This document shows, piece after piece, positions 1 through 10,911 of a stretch of 64,000 bases of DNA. The DNA lies in NCBI GenBank assembly GCA_964036155.1, contig OZ038423.1, positions 81,855,249 through 81,919,248 on the forward strand, written 5' to 3'. Position numbers and translations under genes: made by a program. The notes below the pieces were generated by a model. The model was not told where the DNA came from and searched no databases. It was given only the letters and a program-made list of their open reading frames with translations. The number at the start of each line of letters is the position of its first letter. Position 1 is the first letter of the stretch. This stretch comes from Diploscapter coronatus. Lineage: Eukaryota; Nematoda; Chromadorea; Rhabditida; Rhabditidae.

Positions 1-288
1 GACGGCGCCAGGATGGAGGCAATAATTCTCCGAAACCTTTCTTCGTAACAGAATTTTTTTTTCACACCACGAGAATTCCTGTTTATTACGATATTTCGAA
101 CATGAAAATGTCACCAAACTTAAAATTTAGCAATTTTTATGAAAAACAATCTTTAGATACTTATTGTTTACTGCCAGCCACAAGATGATCCAAGAACAAT
201 GTCATTTCACAATTACAACTTCGTCGAACACGAACCTGTCGGTTTTGGTAAGAAAAATCACAACTGAGATAGTTTCACCTCTGGATAA
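1..288. other. Unassigned sequence at window start
   Basis: AT-rich sequence running into the first Helitron-like copy. No exon with a splice-consistent frame and no known repeat end was recognised. Confidence 0.5.
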
Positions 289-2641
289 TCAGCCGGCGGA
301 GGTTGTATTTGCTTTTAACAATGCGTGACGTTTTGAACATAAAAATCGATGCAAAACTCATTCCGGTTGGTTTCAAAAGCTGATTTCAATGTCAGATTCG
401 TGTTCAGTGTGGTCGAAAACCCTGGGGTACTTTCCGGGGTCGAAACTATACCAGAGATCGAGATATCGACGTAGGTCATGTCCAAAAGTGGTGTTTTCTG
501 ATCTTTGTCACGAAATCAGTTGTCTGACTTTTTTTGATAATTTTTAATTCGTTTTCGATCGCGTTTTTTTTAATCGAGTAGCCTATGGGTGGCATTGTGG
601 GGCGTAGAAACTCAGCCATTTTCGACATATGGGAGCGGAGCTACAGTACTCCAAAGTTCGAAAAAAGTGATTTTTCGGAAATAACTTTCGTTAAATCGCT
701 TTTTGGGTGGACCATTTTTAATATGTTGTAGAGCTCGCCATTCCACGTCGATTAAGAAAAAGAACACCGATTTTGGTTCAGATATTAGCGAGTTACAGTA
801 GTTTGAAAGTCCAAATATCTCATTTTCGAGGCGAAATTAGAGTATAAAAACGAATAGTAGAAACGCTCAAATTTTGTAAGTAGATAGCACTTGATGAGTG
901 CTTTCTAAAAATACCAAAATATTGAACTTTTTATTAACAAAAAGTTCCGTGACAGCCTCTTGAAAGTAGCATTTCGACTTTCTAAGATATCTCAAAATTT
1001 TCCCGGATAAGTCGACTGGAGGATTCTGAAGTCAAAAATTGAAATTCGTTTTTTTTGCGCAAAAACACAGGAAATTGATAGACAAATCGTTCTAGCGTCT
1101 GGTTGACGACGAAAGATCGGATTTCGACGTCGACATATCGGCCATTCTATACAAAAGTGAAGCATTACTGAGAAAGACGGTACAGTCCCAAAATTATTTT
1201 CCTGGAAATGATCCCTAATAATGTAATCGAGGGTGGAGAATCTGAAAATCGAGGTCCCGGAGCTCGGGCGCGCGTTGTTTACGTTGTAGCGAGTGTCGTA
1301 CTCGAAAATTCACAAATCGTTAAAAGCATCTAAATTTGTCAAATTTGGTATCAACGCTTCGTCCCGATGAGATAAACAACTTTCATTCACAACATTTTCC
1401 GATCCTGTGCTTACATAAAAAGTTCTGGGCCGAAAAGTGTCAAAATTGGTCAATTTTCCGACACTTTCGATCAGTACGTTCGCAAAACGCAAATGGTACC
1501 TGATTTTAGTGCAGATTATTGTAGCCCAGTTCATTGGAAAAATTTTGGTATATGATACTTGCCATAAAAGTGAGTGCTGTTAGAGAAATTCACTTTTTTT
1601 CGAAATGCGGTCAAGTTTCACTTTGAACGAAAAAATTCATTGTATATGCCAGTACAATGATAATCACCACTTGGGGACTAACTGATTGTCTATAAGCGAA
1701 GACAGAATTTCGATGTGGATCATTGTGCCTTACAAAATTCACTAAAAAGTCCACCAACATCAATCGATCACGTTGAACACGAATTACTTGCATCTTATTT
1801 CGGATTCTGCAGATATTTTTAAGAGTCAAAACTTCGTTTTGAAATGAAAAGAGATCAACCCATTCAAAAGGGTTTTATATTAAAAAAATAAAAGCGGAGG
1901 TTGTTTTATTCATCAAAAGCGCTCTATTTGTATCCAAAAGTGATTCCCACGAAAGGAGATCAGCCAATATTTTTTAAATCCCGACGCCCGTTGCTCGTAC
2001 ATCACAGGTAGAAATATTTAGTGACTGATTCCATATTTGAGGGACTTTCACCTGCGAATAAAACCGACGCGCCTTCTAGATAGTTTGATTAATTCATATT
2101 TTCAAAATATTTATTCTTGTAGAATGCACGTTTAACAACCGGAGAATATTCTTTCAGTGATCGACCAGTTATCTACTAGAGTGATCTCACAAAGATAATT
2201 CATAAGTAGTGATGTAGATATCCATTAGAGAGATAGAGAAATTGTAATGCTCTGCGAGTGTCGGTGATTAGAATAATCATTTTACTTGACAGCGGTGAAT
2301 AATAAAGTTTATATCAGAACAAGCGAAAAGAACAAGAATAAATATCTTCCCAGCAAGAGCTATATCATGTGATAAAACATTACTTGTGCGCTAGCACAGA
2401 GTTTTATTAAGAAAGTTCAAGGGAGGCGCGTCGGTTTTATTCGCAGGTGAAAGTCCCTCAAATATGGAATCGGTCACCAACGTATTTTTACCTAGATGAT
2501 GTACGAGTCACTGACGTCGAGATTTTAAGAATATTGATTGATCTCCTTTTGTGGGAATCACTCTTGGATACAAATAGAGCGCTTTTGATGAATAAAACAA
2601 CCTCCGCTTTTCTTTTTTAATATAAAACCCTTTTGAATGGG
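289..2641 (-). mobile_element. Helitron-like composite element, copy A
   Basis: Read on the minus strand, the element ends in CTGA followed by host T, as a Helitron 3' end does (CTRR then T). In sister copies C and D a GC-rich hairpin precedes this end; in copy A most of the hairpin is gone. The opposite end is a fold-back with inverted arms of about 215 bp (1857-2641). It is one of three full-length copies (with 20271-25201 and 51268-53722) plus a truncated one at 7054. No Rep/helicase coding region is present, so it would be non-autonomous. Helitron assignment is an inference: the usual 5'-TC terminus is not seen, and the element begins CCCATTC at the fold-back arm. Confidence 0.6.
1857..2641. 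repeat. Fold-back terminal module of copy A
   Basis: The outer arms (about 1857-2075 and 2425-2641) are inverted copies. Both start with AACCCATTCAAAAGGG on their own strand and run through matching blocks around GCGCTCTATTTGTATCC and GACTTTCACCTGCG. The spacer between the arms is about 350 bp. The same module ends copies C and D, and a lone arm lies at 9905-10007. Confidence 0.75.
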
Positions 2642-3076
2642 TTTACTCCTGCTTCCCACCTTTCTGCCACAGAATAAAAGCAGCATTCTTTGCTGCTCAA
2701 CACATTTCACCGGATTTATTTTTTATATTGGTTTTTCTTACAATTAGTTTGAATAAATGGTTTAATTACCCAAGTTTGAGAACGATCAACGACGATTAAC
2801 TGGGCTGATCTCACTATCCGCTTACTTGGTGACCACACTCGCACACAACTAATACCGACCCATTTTCATTAGACATGTGCTGGAAAAATACGCTATTTTG
2901 GGAAAATAACATGCTTGTGAACGAATATTTTGAAAGATTTTATTGATTATTTTTAAATTTAATAAATTCAGTTTAAATAGAATTGAAACCATAACCCCGT
3001 ATCAGAATGAAATAGTAAACAAGAAAAGTAAAAAAAAAACGATTGAAGCAAAATTTCGAACGCATCTTGAAGACAT
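2642..3076. other. Intergenic, 3' of the methyltransferase gene
   Basis: No gene or clear repeat structure seen. It holds the 3' flank of the minus-strand methyltransferase gene, with T- and A-rich tracts. Confidence 0.4.
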
Positions 3077-5497
3077 TTAATTTTGTTGTTTGGTTTCTTT
3101 GGTCGTTTGTATGATATATTTCTCGACGCACTTCGGATGTGCAAAATTCAGAAAATACAGTCGATAATGAGCTCCTTTCACAGGTCGGAAGAAAGCGTAT
3201 CGACCGTCTTCAAGGATTCTGACGATGAATTTGTGGAACGTCGCTTTCATCGTGGAGTCGGCTTTGTGGACCTGAAGATGGTTAAAACTTCGTAACAGGT
3301 AACGTGAGTAAAATTTTGTCAGATATCTTACAGATTTAGGCACCGGAATAATACTCATTTACAAGGTATCGTAATTCTCATTTGCATAGAGCATATAAAA
3401 AGTTGTTTACCTCCATATTGAACTGGCAAATAGTGATTCCAGCTTGATCAAATTGGCCTCCGTCGTAGAAGTACGGCATTAGATCGTATTCAGCGCCTTC
3501 AGCATCTATCCAGAGATCATCGATAAACTTCTCTCGGATTATGTTCTTCAGGAAGTATACTAGGTCGATGTGGACCACGTTCTTGTTGTAGTATTCGGTC
3601 ATGGATCCTGAAATTAGAAAACCATCTTCGTATATTGCACAAAATCGAATGCTTCAAATGATTTATTGAAACTTCAATAATCTGTCCGTCCTAAGGTAAT
3701 TTATAAAATCTATTAAACTTAGAAAAGTTGTCCAAACAATTGTTTCAACGAATTTTTTACTGGTTATTTTTAAGCAATTTTGATGAGTCTCTTCCATTAG
3801 CGATAATATATAAGAAAAAAACCTCATATGATAAAAAATAGATCTTACCATTCTTCAGTACACTAGCTGTATGCATCCCGGAACCTGCTCCAACTGCGAA
3901 CGGAAAGTAGATGCCTCCCATGTCCGTGTAGAGCTTCTCATTCGTCTCCTGCATCGGGTCGGCACCGTAGAATTTCGAGCCTTCAGGTAATTGCTAAAAC
4001 TAAAAATTGCATTTATTTTGAAGATCATCTTGAAAAGGTACCTTTTTTATTGCGATTTCTGCCTTAACATCGTGGCCTATACCTAGAGTTATGATGACGC
4101 TGGGTTCATCCTGAATTTGAAAATAAATTTAAAAGCCATAAGTAGGGAGGCCAAGTGTCCCCCTTTTGAGGGAGAGAAAGAATGCATAAATTTTTCCGAC
4201 GTTTCAATTATCGTTAATTATCCCGATAATTAGTTGGTAATTTCATGAAACAAAGACAAATTAGGGTAATAAAATACGCCCGAAGTGATGGTGTCGTTGA
4301 TTTTTCGAAAAAAAAGCCTTCTGAAGGCATGAACGACGTCGAAACTCGACGATACAGATCATTTTCCAACAGGTTTCCAACGGATTCGGAAACTACGACA
4401 TCGATTTAGTCTATCTACATTGACGGTTTGTTAACTTAGCTCGACACGAATGAGCACAACTTTTTTGAAATTTCTTTTTTTTTTATGTAACGTCGATTTT
4501 CGTACTATTTAATTGTGTACTCCCCACAGTACACATAAATACGGAGTGAGAAAAGGGGAAATCGATTGATAATGATAATTATCAATTTGACTATCACTTA
4601 GGCACCATTTTGAGGGGTTTCACGTCTAATTAGGTTAATTGGTGTAAACGAAGTGCAGTTTTCCTGTAGGAAAAATTTGGGAAGGTCACTGCAGGAACGA
4701 ATTGCCGCACAAAAATGGTGATAACTTTTGATAGGATGGACCGTTTTTGAAAATTTAAAAAGTTTTGAGTTATTCACGATCTCGACCCTCACACTGATAT
4801 CAAAGTTATCCAATTCAACCTATTTTGAAAAACCGTTTGGCCTCCCTAGCCATAAGATTGTGTGAATTCTATGAATCCTCGTGACATTAAAGACTTCAAC
4901 ACTTATAAAACAGCAAAAAATGAAGATACATGGACATTTTGAACATATACATTCACGTTGAATGATTTAAGTGCCATTAGATTCTAAACGGCCTAGATAA
5001 TTTGTGTATTTACCGATTCCGGAATGATACTCCTCTTCGTCTCGTCCGAATTGTGGAAATCCCCAATTGGTAATTTCTCCATAAATGGTAGAACTTCGCA
5101 GACTTTTACTGGTCGCCAGATGTTGCCCCAGATCTAAAATTGTGATAATTTGAATAATCATAAGGCAATTGGAATACCTCGTTTGGATCACCGATGTACT
5201 GCTTGGAGCCATTCCGCATACACTTCAGCCATTCGTTCATACCTTCTCGAACTCGACCATCGGATATGCCCTGAATTAGGAACAAAAATTCTAGGTTTTA
5301 GGAATTCAGATAAGTTCGAGTAAAGTTTTACTATGCTTTTGATTTGAAAATTTTTGAAAGTTAATATTTTCAGGAGTTGGTTTCAAACATACCAAATTTG
5401 ACTGAAATAAAAATAACTTCAAATGGTCTGTGTAGAGCAGAAGTATGAGAATTAAAATGATGATAACCACCACATTATATCGCATTCTTGACTTCAT
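3077..5497 (-). CDS. FkbM-type (Methyltransf_21-like) membrane protein, nematode family
   Basis: Seven exons on the minus strand: 5393-5497, 5178-5270, 5014-5133, 4042-4110, 3849-3993, 3411-3607, 3077-3271; 924 nt, 307 aa, all phases consistent. Residues 1-35 hold a short basic start and a hydrophobic signal anchor (VVVIIILILILLLY), so a Golgi/ER type II protein is likely. The body carries EWLKC, LGIGHD (probable SAM-binding glycine motif), DAEGAEY and ICQFN, a set typical of the large nematode FkbM/Methyltransf_21-like family. Substrates of that family in worms are unknown to me; methylation of a glycan or small molecule is inference. The start at 5497 lies 9 nt after a splice acceptor (TTAATTCAG), which suits SL trans-splicing. 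Intron 3 (903 bp) is swollen by a hAT MITE; the other introns are 54-130 nt, except intron 5 (241 nt). Confidence 0.85.
4143..4848. mobile_element. hAT-type MITE, 706 bp, in methyltransferase intron 3
   Basis: Terminal inverted repeats begin TAGGGAGGCCAA on both strands. The element is flanked by a perfect 8-bp target duplication GCCATAAG (4135-4142 and 4849-4856). TIRs of the form TARNG with 8-bp duplications are the hallmark of the hAT superfamily. No transposase is encoded, so it is non-autonomous. Confidence 0.9.
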
Positions 5498-5508
5498 AGT
5501 AGTGATCT
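5498..5508 (-). promoter_or_regulatory. Probable SL trans-splice acceptor of the methyltransferase gene
   Basis: Acceptor TTAATTCAG on the minus strand, 9 nt upstream of the ATG, with no upstream coding exon seen. Confidence 0.5.
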
Positions 5509-5695
5509 GAATTAACTTGTAGCAAAATCTCGGATTCCGGTGCATCAATATTTCGGGCATTTTGGAATTGTTGCAACGACACAATACGAAAATGATGCAA
5601 CGCTTTCTTGGAAATGTCGCAACACTAAATAAAACGTAACAAAAAATTTATCGATCAGATAGTAAGTCGGGTTTTCAAAAACTATGCCATAAAAT

Positions 5696-6667
5696 TAGGG
5701 ACCGCCAAGCCCCGCCCCCTTTCACCGGATTCAAAAGTGTCCATAGTCGATAACCCTTTCGATTATCGCCGATTTTTTTGGTTTTATTTTTGTTTTTAAT
5801 AGTTGATCGGTGCCTACTATACAATTCGATACCGCTCTTTCACGTGGTGATATCGATTTATTGATCGGGTGCGAAAGAATTCCGCAAATGCGCGTCAAAT
5901 ACACACCAAATTACGACAATGCTAATATTTCGAGTTATGAAAGAGGCACATAAAATTTTTTTTGATGAATCGGTACACCTAGTTGACATGTACAACATAT
6001 GTAAAAATTAGAAAAATCCTGCGTAGAGCAAATTTTTTCGAGGCAATAATAGATGCTCGTCTTTGCAGTACTGTATCTCGACAGAGGATCATTGAAATCG
6101 TCTGGAAACTTGACTAAAATAAAATTTGATACTCCCTAATTATGATATTCAAAAGAAAACACGAAATTTTATCAAAAAATATTTTTAAAATTAATTTCAA
6201 AATGACCATTTTTTTTTGTCTTTACTAAATTGGATCACCCTAGGCATATTTTGAAAGGCACATATGTTTTTATTTCATATTTTGATTATTTGGTCAATTG
6301 TCCGTCTTCGGTGAAAAAATCAGAAAAATCCTGCGTAGAGCAACTGAGACCCTGATAATTCGCGAAAATATAAAAGAAGCCAATGCTGAAATGGAGGAGA
6401 GTGCAGATAAAAAATTCCTAAAAGCAGAGAAAGAAAGGTGGGAGCGAGCGGCATAGTGCTTTTTGCAGATAGGCCACGCCCCTTTCCCTTGTCTACGAAA
6501 AGGAGCGATTTTTCCGATTTTTCGCGTTAAATTTTATCATTTTTTCATCAGTGACGTATTTTTTCGCGGTTTTTTCGGTGAGGATGGTTAGAGGGGCACC
6601 TCAGCCCCTGAAAAATGTAGAAAACATACTGCCAGAGTGAATTTGGCAGAATGGCTGGCGGTCCCTA
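5696..6667. mobile_element. hAT-type MITE, 972 bp
   Basis: TIRs TAGGGACCGCCAAGCC / TAGGGACCGCCAGCC and a perfect 8-bp target duplication CATAAAAT (5688-5695, 6668-6675). It is the same family as 49016-49626, which lies in the opposite orientation; the two share the block around CCTGCGTAGAGCA. No transposase ORF. Confidence 0.9.
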
Positions 6668-6675
6668 CATAAAAT

Positions 6676-7053
6676 GTATGAATTCAGTTTAACCTTATTT
6701 TACCTAGATTTATCGGGTTATAGAATATTTTTTGACGAAAACAATCAGCATGCTGCTTATGGGATTAAAAATCATTAAGTTTCCACTATGACCGTCAATC
6801 AAGTACCGGTGATCGCTTTAAATAGGTAAATAGCCCCTCTATTATGGCATATATTTCACCTGTGATATTAGCACTCCAAATACCAGCCTTCGATCATCGC
6901 ATTCGGATATGCCTAGTTGAGTTATGGGACCACGACTGGCCCAAATCGACATATGACTGCAAAATATGACTTTCACCCCCATTGAATGACACAAAAAGTG
7001 ACAAATCGATATGCTAATTAGTCTAATTATCTTCTATACTTAATTCCTTTTAA
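6676..7053. other. Intergenic, nothing recognised
   Basis: No exon or repeat end was recognised between the hAT MITE and the truncated Helitron-like copy. Confidence 0.4.
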
Positions 7054-7620
7054 TCAGCCGGCCGGCAGAGGTTGTATTCACTTTTAAAAATGCGTGACGT
7101 TTTGAACATAAAAATCGATGCAGAACTCATTCCGGTTGGTTTCAAAAGCTGATTTCGATGTCAGATTCGTGTTCAGCGTAGTCGAAAACCCTGGGGTACT
7201 TTCCGGGGTCGAAACTATATCAGAGATCGAGATATCGACGTAGGTCATGTTCAAAAAGTGGTGCTTTCTGATCCTTGTCACGAAATCAGTTGTCCGGATT
7301 TTTCTCTCAGTTTCAATCCGTTTTCGATCGGATTTTTTTTTAATCGAGAGGCCTATGGGTCGCATTGGGGGGCGTAGAAACCCAGCCACTTTCGACATAT
7401 GGGGGCGGAGCTACAGTACTCCAAAGTTCGAAAAAAGTGATTTTTCGGAAATAACTTTCGTTAAATCGATTTTTGGTGACACCATTTTTAATATGTTATA
7501 GAGCTCGCCATTTCACGTCTATTAAAAAAGAACGCTGATTTTGGTTCAGAAATTGCCGAGTTACGGTGTTTTGAATGTTCAAATATCTCAATTTTGATAC
7601 TAAATTGATGAAGAGATGAG
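7054..7620 (-). mobile_element. Helitron-like element, truncated copy B
   Basis: It keeps only the hairpin end: on the minus strand it ends in CCGGCTGA followed by host T. About 570 bp match copies A, C and D before homology fades near 7600. The 105-aa reading frame shared with copies C and D persists here at 7084-7398, but nothing supports it as a gene. Confidence 0.7.
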
Positions 7621-7717
7621 GGATGTGCGCGAAGCTTTGATGTTTTAAAGCCCAAATGTTTATTTAGTCTGTTCAATGTATTTGATTTCCTTCGGAAACC
7701 GACAAAATGAATGGCAA

Positions 7718-8885
7718 TTACTACTTCTGGGGGAATAATTAATATTCTAGAAATTGTTGTAATTACCTTAACATCGTTCTATATTATATCAGAAACGACG
7801 AAGCCGGGACAATAAATCTCAGACCTCTGTAATAGTCGTGAAAAGTGAGCACACAGTATATCTCCATTAGCCACATTGTCAAACATTACAGGATAATTAC
7901 GCGGCTTTGATCATTCGACTATCGCTCTTGAAGTGAAATTGGCTTGATCCAGCATCGTGTTTCAATGTTGAAAACGTGAAAAATGCCATTGATTATTTTG
8001 CTGATTAGACAACAATTACTTCAAACTATCTTGAATTCAATTGTAAAAAAAACATCAAATTTTCTGCAATTTAAAAGAAGAAAGATACATCGTATGTGCC
8101 AGCCAATCTCCTTGTTTTTAGTTATTGCGTACAATTCTAACTTTTCAAAAATTTAATCATTTACTTTGGTTTGGAAAGTTCACTATTATTATTAAGGGTA
8201 AAAAATACTGATGCTAGATTACATAAAATCATGTAAGTGCGCATTTATAGTTATATCATATACATAAAATTTCCTAGCCTTATTATTCCCCACTGGGTGG
8301 GGGTCGGCTACCCTCAGCCCGTAATGGGACAGTCGGCCTATCCTAGCCACACAGGACTAGTGGCCCGGCCCGAGGACAGACTGTTGTTGTGTGCAACAGC
8401 CGAGGGATTTTAGGCAATTTTTTCGTGGTTTTATCCACTACCAACATTTCTTAACCCCCTTGGTTTGGGTAGGAGCGGGGGGCGAACTTGAGCCCTAGCT
8501 GCAGACAGTAACACACAACCACTGCGCTACACCGCTCCATATCATATACATAGAAGACCACAAATTAAAATTATTAATTGTTAAATAATAAATGCGCTTT
8601 ATGGCTTTATGGATTTCATATATAAACAGGCTGTCGGCGGAGATTTTATTTTATTTTATTGGCCGCGTAATTACCTATGTAAGGAGGACCACGCGTAATT
8701 ATTCTGGGGTTTCTGGCAATGTGGCTAATGGAGATATACTGATATACTGTGTGTTCACTTTTCACGACTATTACAGAGGTCGGAGATTTATTGTTTTGGT
8801 TTCGTCGCTTCTGGTATCATATAGAACGATGTTAAGGTAATTACAACAGTTTCTAGAATATCAATTATTCACCCAGAAGTAGTAA
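7718..8885. mobile_element. Long-TIR element, copy 1
   Basis: Both ends begin TTACTACTTCTGGG and the inverted arms run about 180 bp, through the block near TTACCTTAACATCG. The interior carries a SINE at 8267-8538. Partial copies lie at 10008-10535 and 25514-25981. No transposase frame is visible and no clear target duplication could be fixed, so the superfamily is unassigned. Confidence 0.75.
8267..8538 (-). mobile_element. tRNA-derived SINE, copy 1
   Basis: On the minus strand it opens with a tRNA-like head: box A region TAGCGCAGTGGTTG and a box B-like region near AAGTTCGCCCCC. It ends GGCTAGGAAA with a short A tail. A 14-bp target duplication ATATCATATACATA flanks it (8253-8266, 8539-8552). 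The related element at 10008-10535 shows the same site uninterrupted, which confirms insertion. It is homologous to 11699-11994. Confidence 0.85.
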
Positions 8886-9904
8886 TTTATAATTATCATG
8901 CTCATAAATAAAGTATCAAATGCTCGATCTTTCACTACCAGTTTTTAATGTATGACTAATTATCAGCGTACATAATGAAATTATCAGTTTGCCCTAAGTT
9001 ATAACTATAAATATAACATTAAATTACCTACTTTAGACAACAATTTTTAATGTAAAATAATATCTTAACAAATAAATTTTTAACTTTCGCTAATCGACGC
9101 GATTTTAAAATTGAGGAAATAATTTTATTAAAAACTGATTGATTTCTATCATTTTCCAAAAATAATTTTACACAAATTGATTCATCTGCTACAATGATTC
9201 CGGAAGGAAATGATGACTTTCGATGAATTTTCCAAAATAGATCGATCGAGATTAAGTTCCGTCTTGTCAATAGTTCCTCAATAATAAGTTTTTATTCATA
9301 AGAAATGCATCGTTTCGTAAAGCTTTCGTTATTTGTTCAACTTTGTTTTTCTTTATTCTCTAACTTTTCTCGATTTTTCCTGTTGATATATGAGTAACAG
9401 GGGTGAGATGGAAGTTCCTATTTCGATTCCGATAACGATTCCGGCAAAGTTTTGATTAAAAATGGAATTCTAATGTATTTTTGAGTGGTGTTGCAGCCAT
9501 GCAACTTTATTAATTCAATATACTCCCTTTTCTCAAAGCAGTGTAGACGCGTATCATACAGTAGGAAATTTAACTAATAGCTTCCTTTGCTCCGATAAAC
9601 CCGAGCAGACGAAATATATTATTAGTCCAATTGTCTCAATTTAAATCGCCATCATTTCTCCGTTATTCTACACATTTTATATTAGTTCCCTCCGACTATA
9701 TAAACCCGCTGAAAGTACAACTCGCTCTCTCACCATCTTATTTTGTTACTACATATCTACTAGACAAATAAACAAATTGAACCAAACAAGTCGACCCAAC
9801 AAGTGGTATTTTAAATAGCAGAAATAGCGCTAGGGAGTGATTTTCGCGGTTCAAATTGGTTCAAAATTGGAAAATTAGCTCATTTTGAAAGATTTTTATT
9901 GACT
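8886..9904. other. Intergenic, nothing recognised
   Basis: AT-rich sequence between repeats. No exon chain with splice-consistent frames was found on either strand. One 80-aa minus-strand frame (9028-9270) has no family signature. Confidence 0.4.
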
Positions 9905-10007
9905 ATTTATTCAACCCATTCAAAAGGGGTTTTATATTTTAAAAAAATAAAAGCAGAGGTTTTTATTCACGAAAAGCGCTCTATTTGTACCCAAAAGTGG
10001 TTCCCAT
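9905..10007. repeat. Lone fold-back arm fragment
   Basis: About 100 bp matching the outer arm of the Helitron-like fold-back (AACCCATTCAAAAGGG through the GCGCTCTATTTG block). It ends abruptly where the long-TIR element copy 2 begins. Confidence 0.7.
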
Positions 10008-10535
10008 TTACTACTTCTGGGTGAATAATTGATATTCTAGAAACTGTTGTAATTACCTTAACATCGTTCTATATGATACCAGAAGCGACGAAACCAAAAC
10101 AATAAATCTCGGACCTCTGTAATAGTCGTGAAAAGTGAACACACAGTATATCAGTATATCTCCATTAGCCACGTTGCCAAAAATCACAGGATAATTACGC
10201 GTGGTCCTCCTTACATAGATAATTATGCGGCCAATAAAATCCCCGCCGACAGCCTGTTGATATATGACATCCATAAAGCGCACTCATTGTCCAACTATTA
10301 ATATTTTTAATTCGTGGTCTTCTAGTTATATGATATAACTATAAATGCTCACTTACATGATTTTATGTAATCTAGCATCAGTATTTTTACCCTTAATAAT
10401 AATAGTGAACTTCCTAAACCAAAGTAAATGATTAAATTTTTGAAAATTTAGAATTGTATGCAATAGCTGCAGAAAACTGACTGGCACATACGATCTATCT
10501 TTCTTCTTTTAAATTGCAGAAAATTTTATCTTTCG
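10008..10535. mobile_element. Long-TIR element, partial copy 2
   Basis: It starts with TTACTACTTCTGGG and matches the right half of copy 1 (7718-8885) in reverse orientation. It lacks the SINE and so preserves the empty site (about 10333-10347). The second terminus is not found. Confidence 0.7.
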
Positions 10536-10895
10536 ACTTTCCATCAATAAGCAATGAACCCCCCTCACCTTATCTAGAGTTTCGATTTTGTTTGTTTAAA
10601 TTTTAGTAACTGCCCAAACGATGCACCAATCTATAGAGCTCGTTCAGTTGAACAATTTTTGTGGAAACAACATTGCAAAATAATCGCTCTGTGATTTTCT
10701 CATTTGTTTAAAGTACGCGTTTTAACTATGGGAAATGTGCATTTTGACGTGCAAAATGCGCATGAACCGCATACGGGCCACAAATTTTGTGTTAACGTTC
10801 TTAACTTGCCAACTCATTGAATACTTCAAAATTATATGGATCTCGTCGGGAATTTCGGGTGCACACACTTGGGAAGGTTTTCTTGTTAGTTGCAG
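10536..10895. other. Upstream region of the GT14 gene
   Basis: No repeat was recognised. An open frame runs through the region into exon 1, but the first in-frame ATG that follows a splice acceptor is at 10912. Promoter elements could not be identified with confidence. Confidence 0.4.
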
Positions 10896-10896
10896 G
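10893..10896 (+). promoter_or_regulatory. Probable SL trans-splice acceptor of the GT14 gene
   Basis: Acceptor TTAGTTGCAG ending at 10895, 16 nt before the chosen ATG at 10912. Confidence 0.4.
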
Positions 10897-10911
10897 TATT
10901 TCCAATTGAAT

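Noticed and set aside
8592..8840. 82-aa plus frame and its minus partner at 10053-10283
   Set aside because: Both sit in the inverted arms of the long-TIR element and mirror each other.
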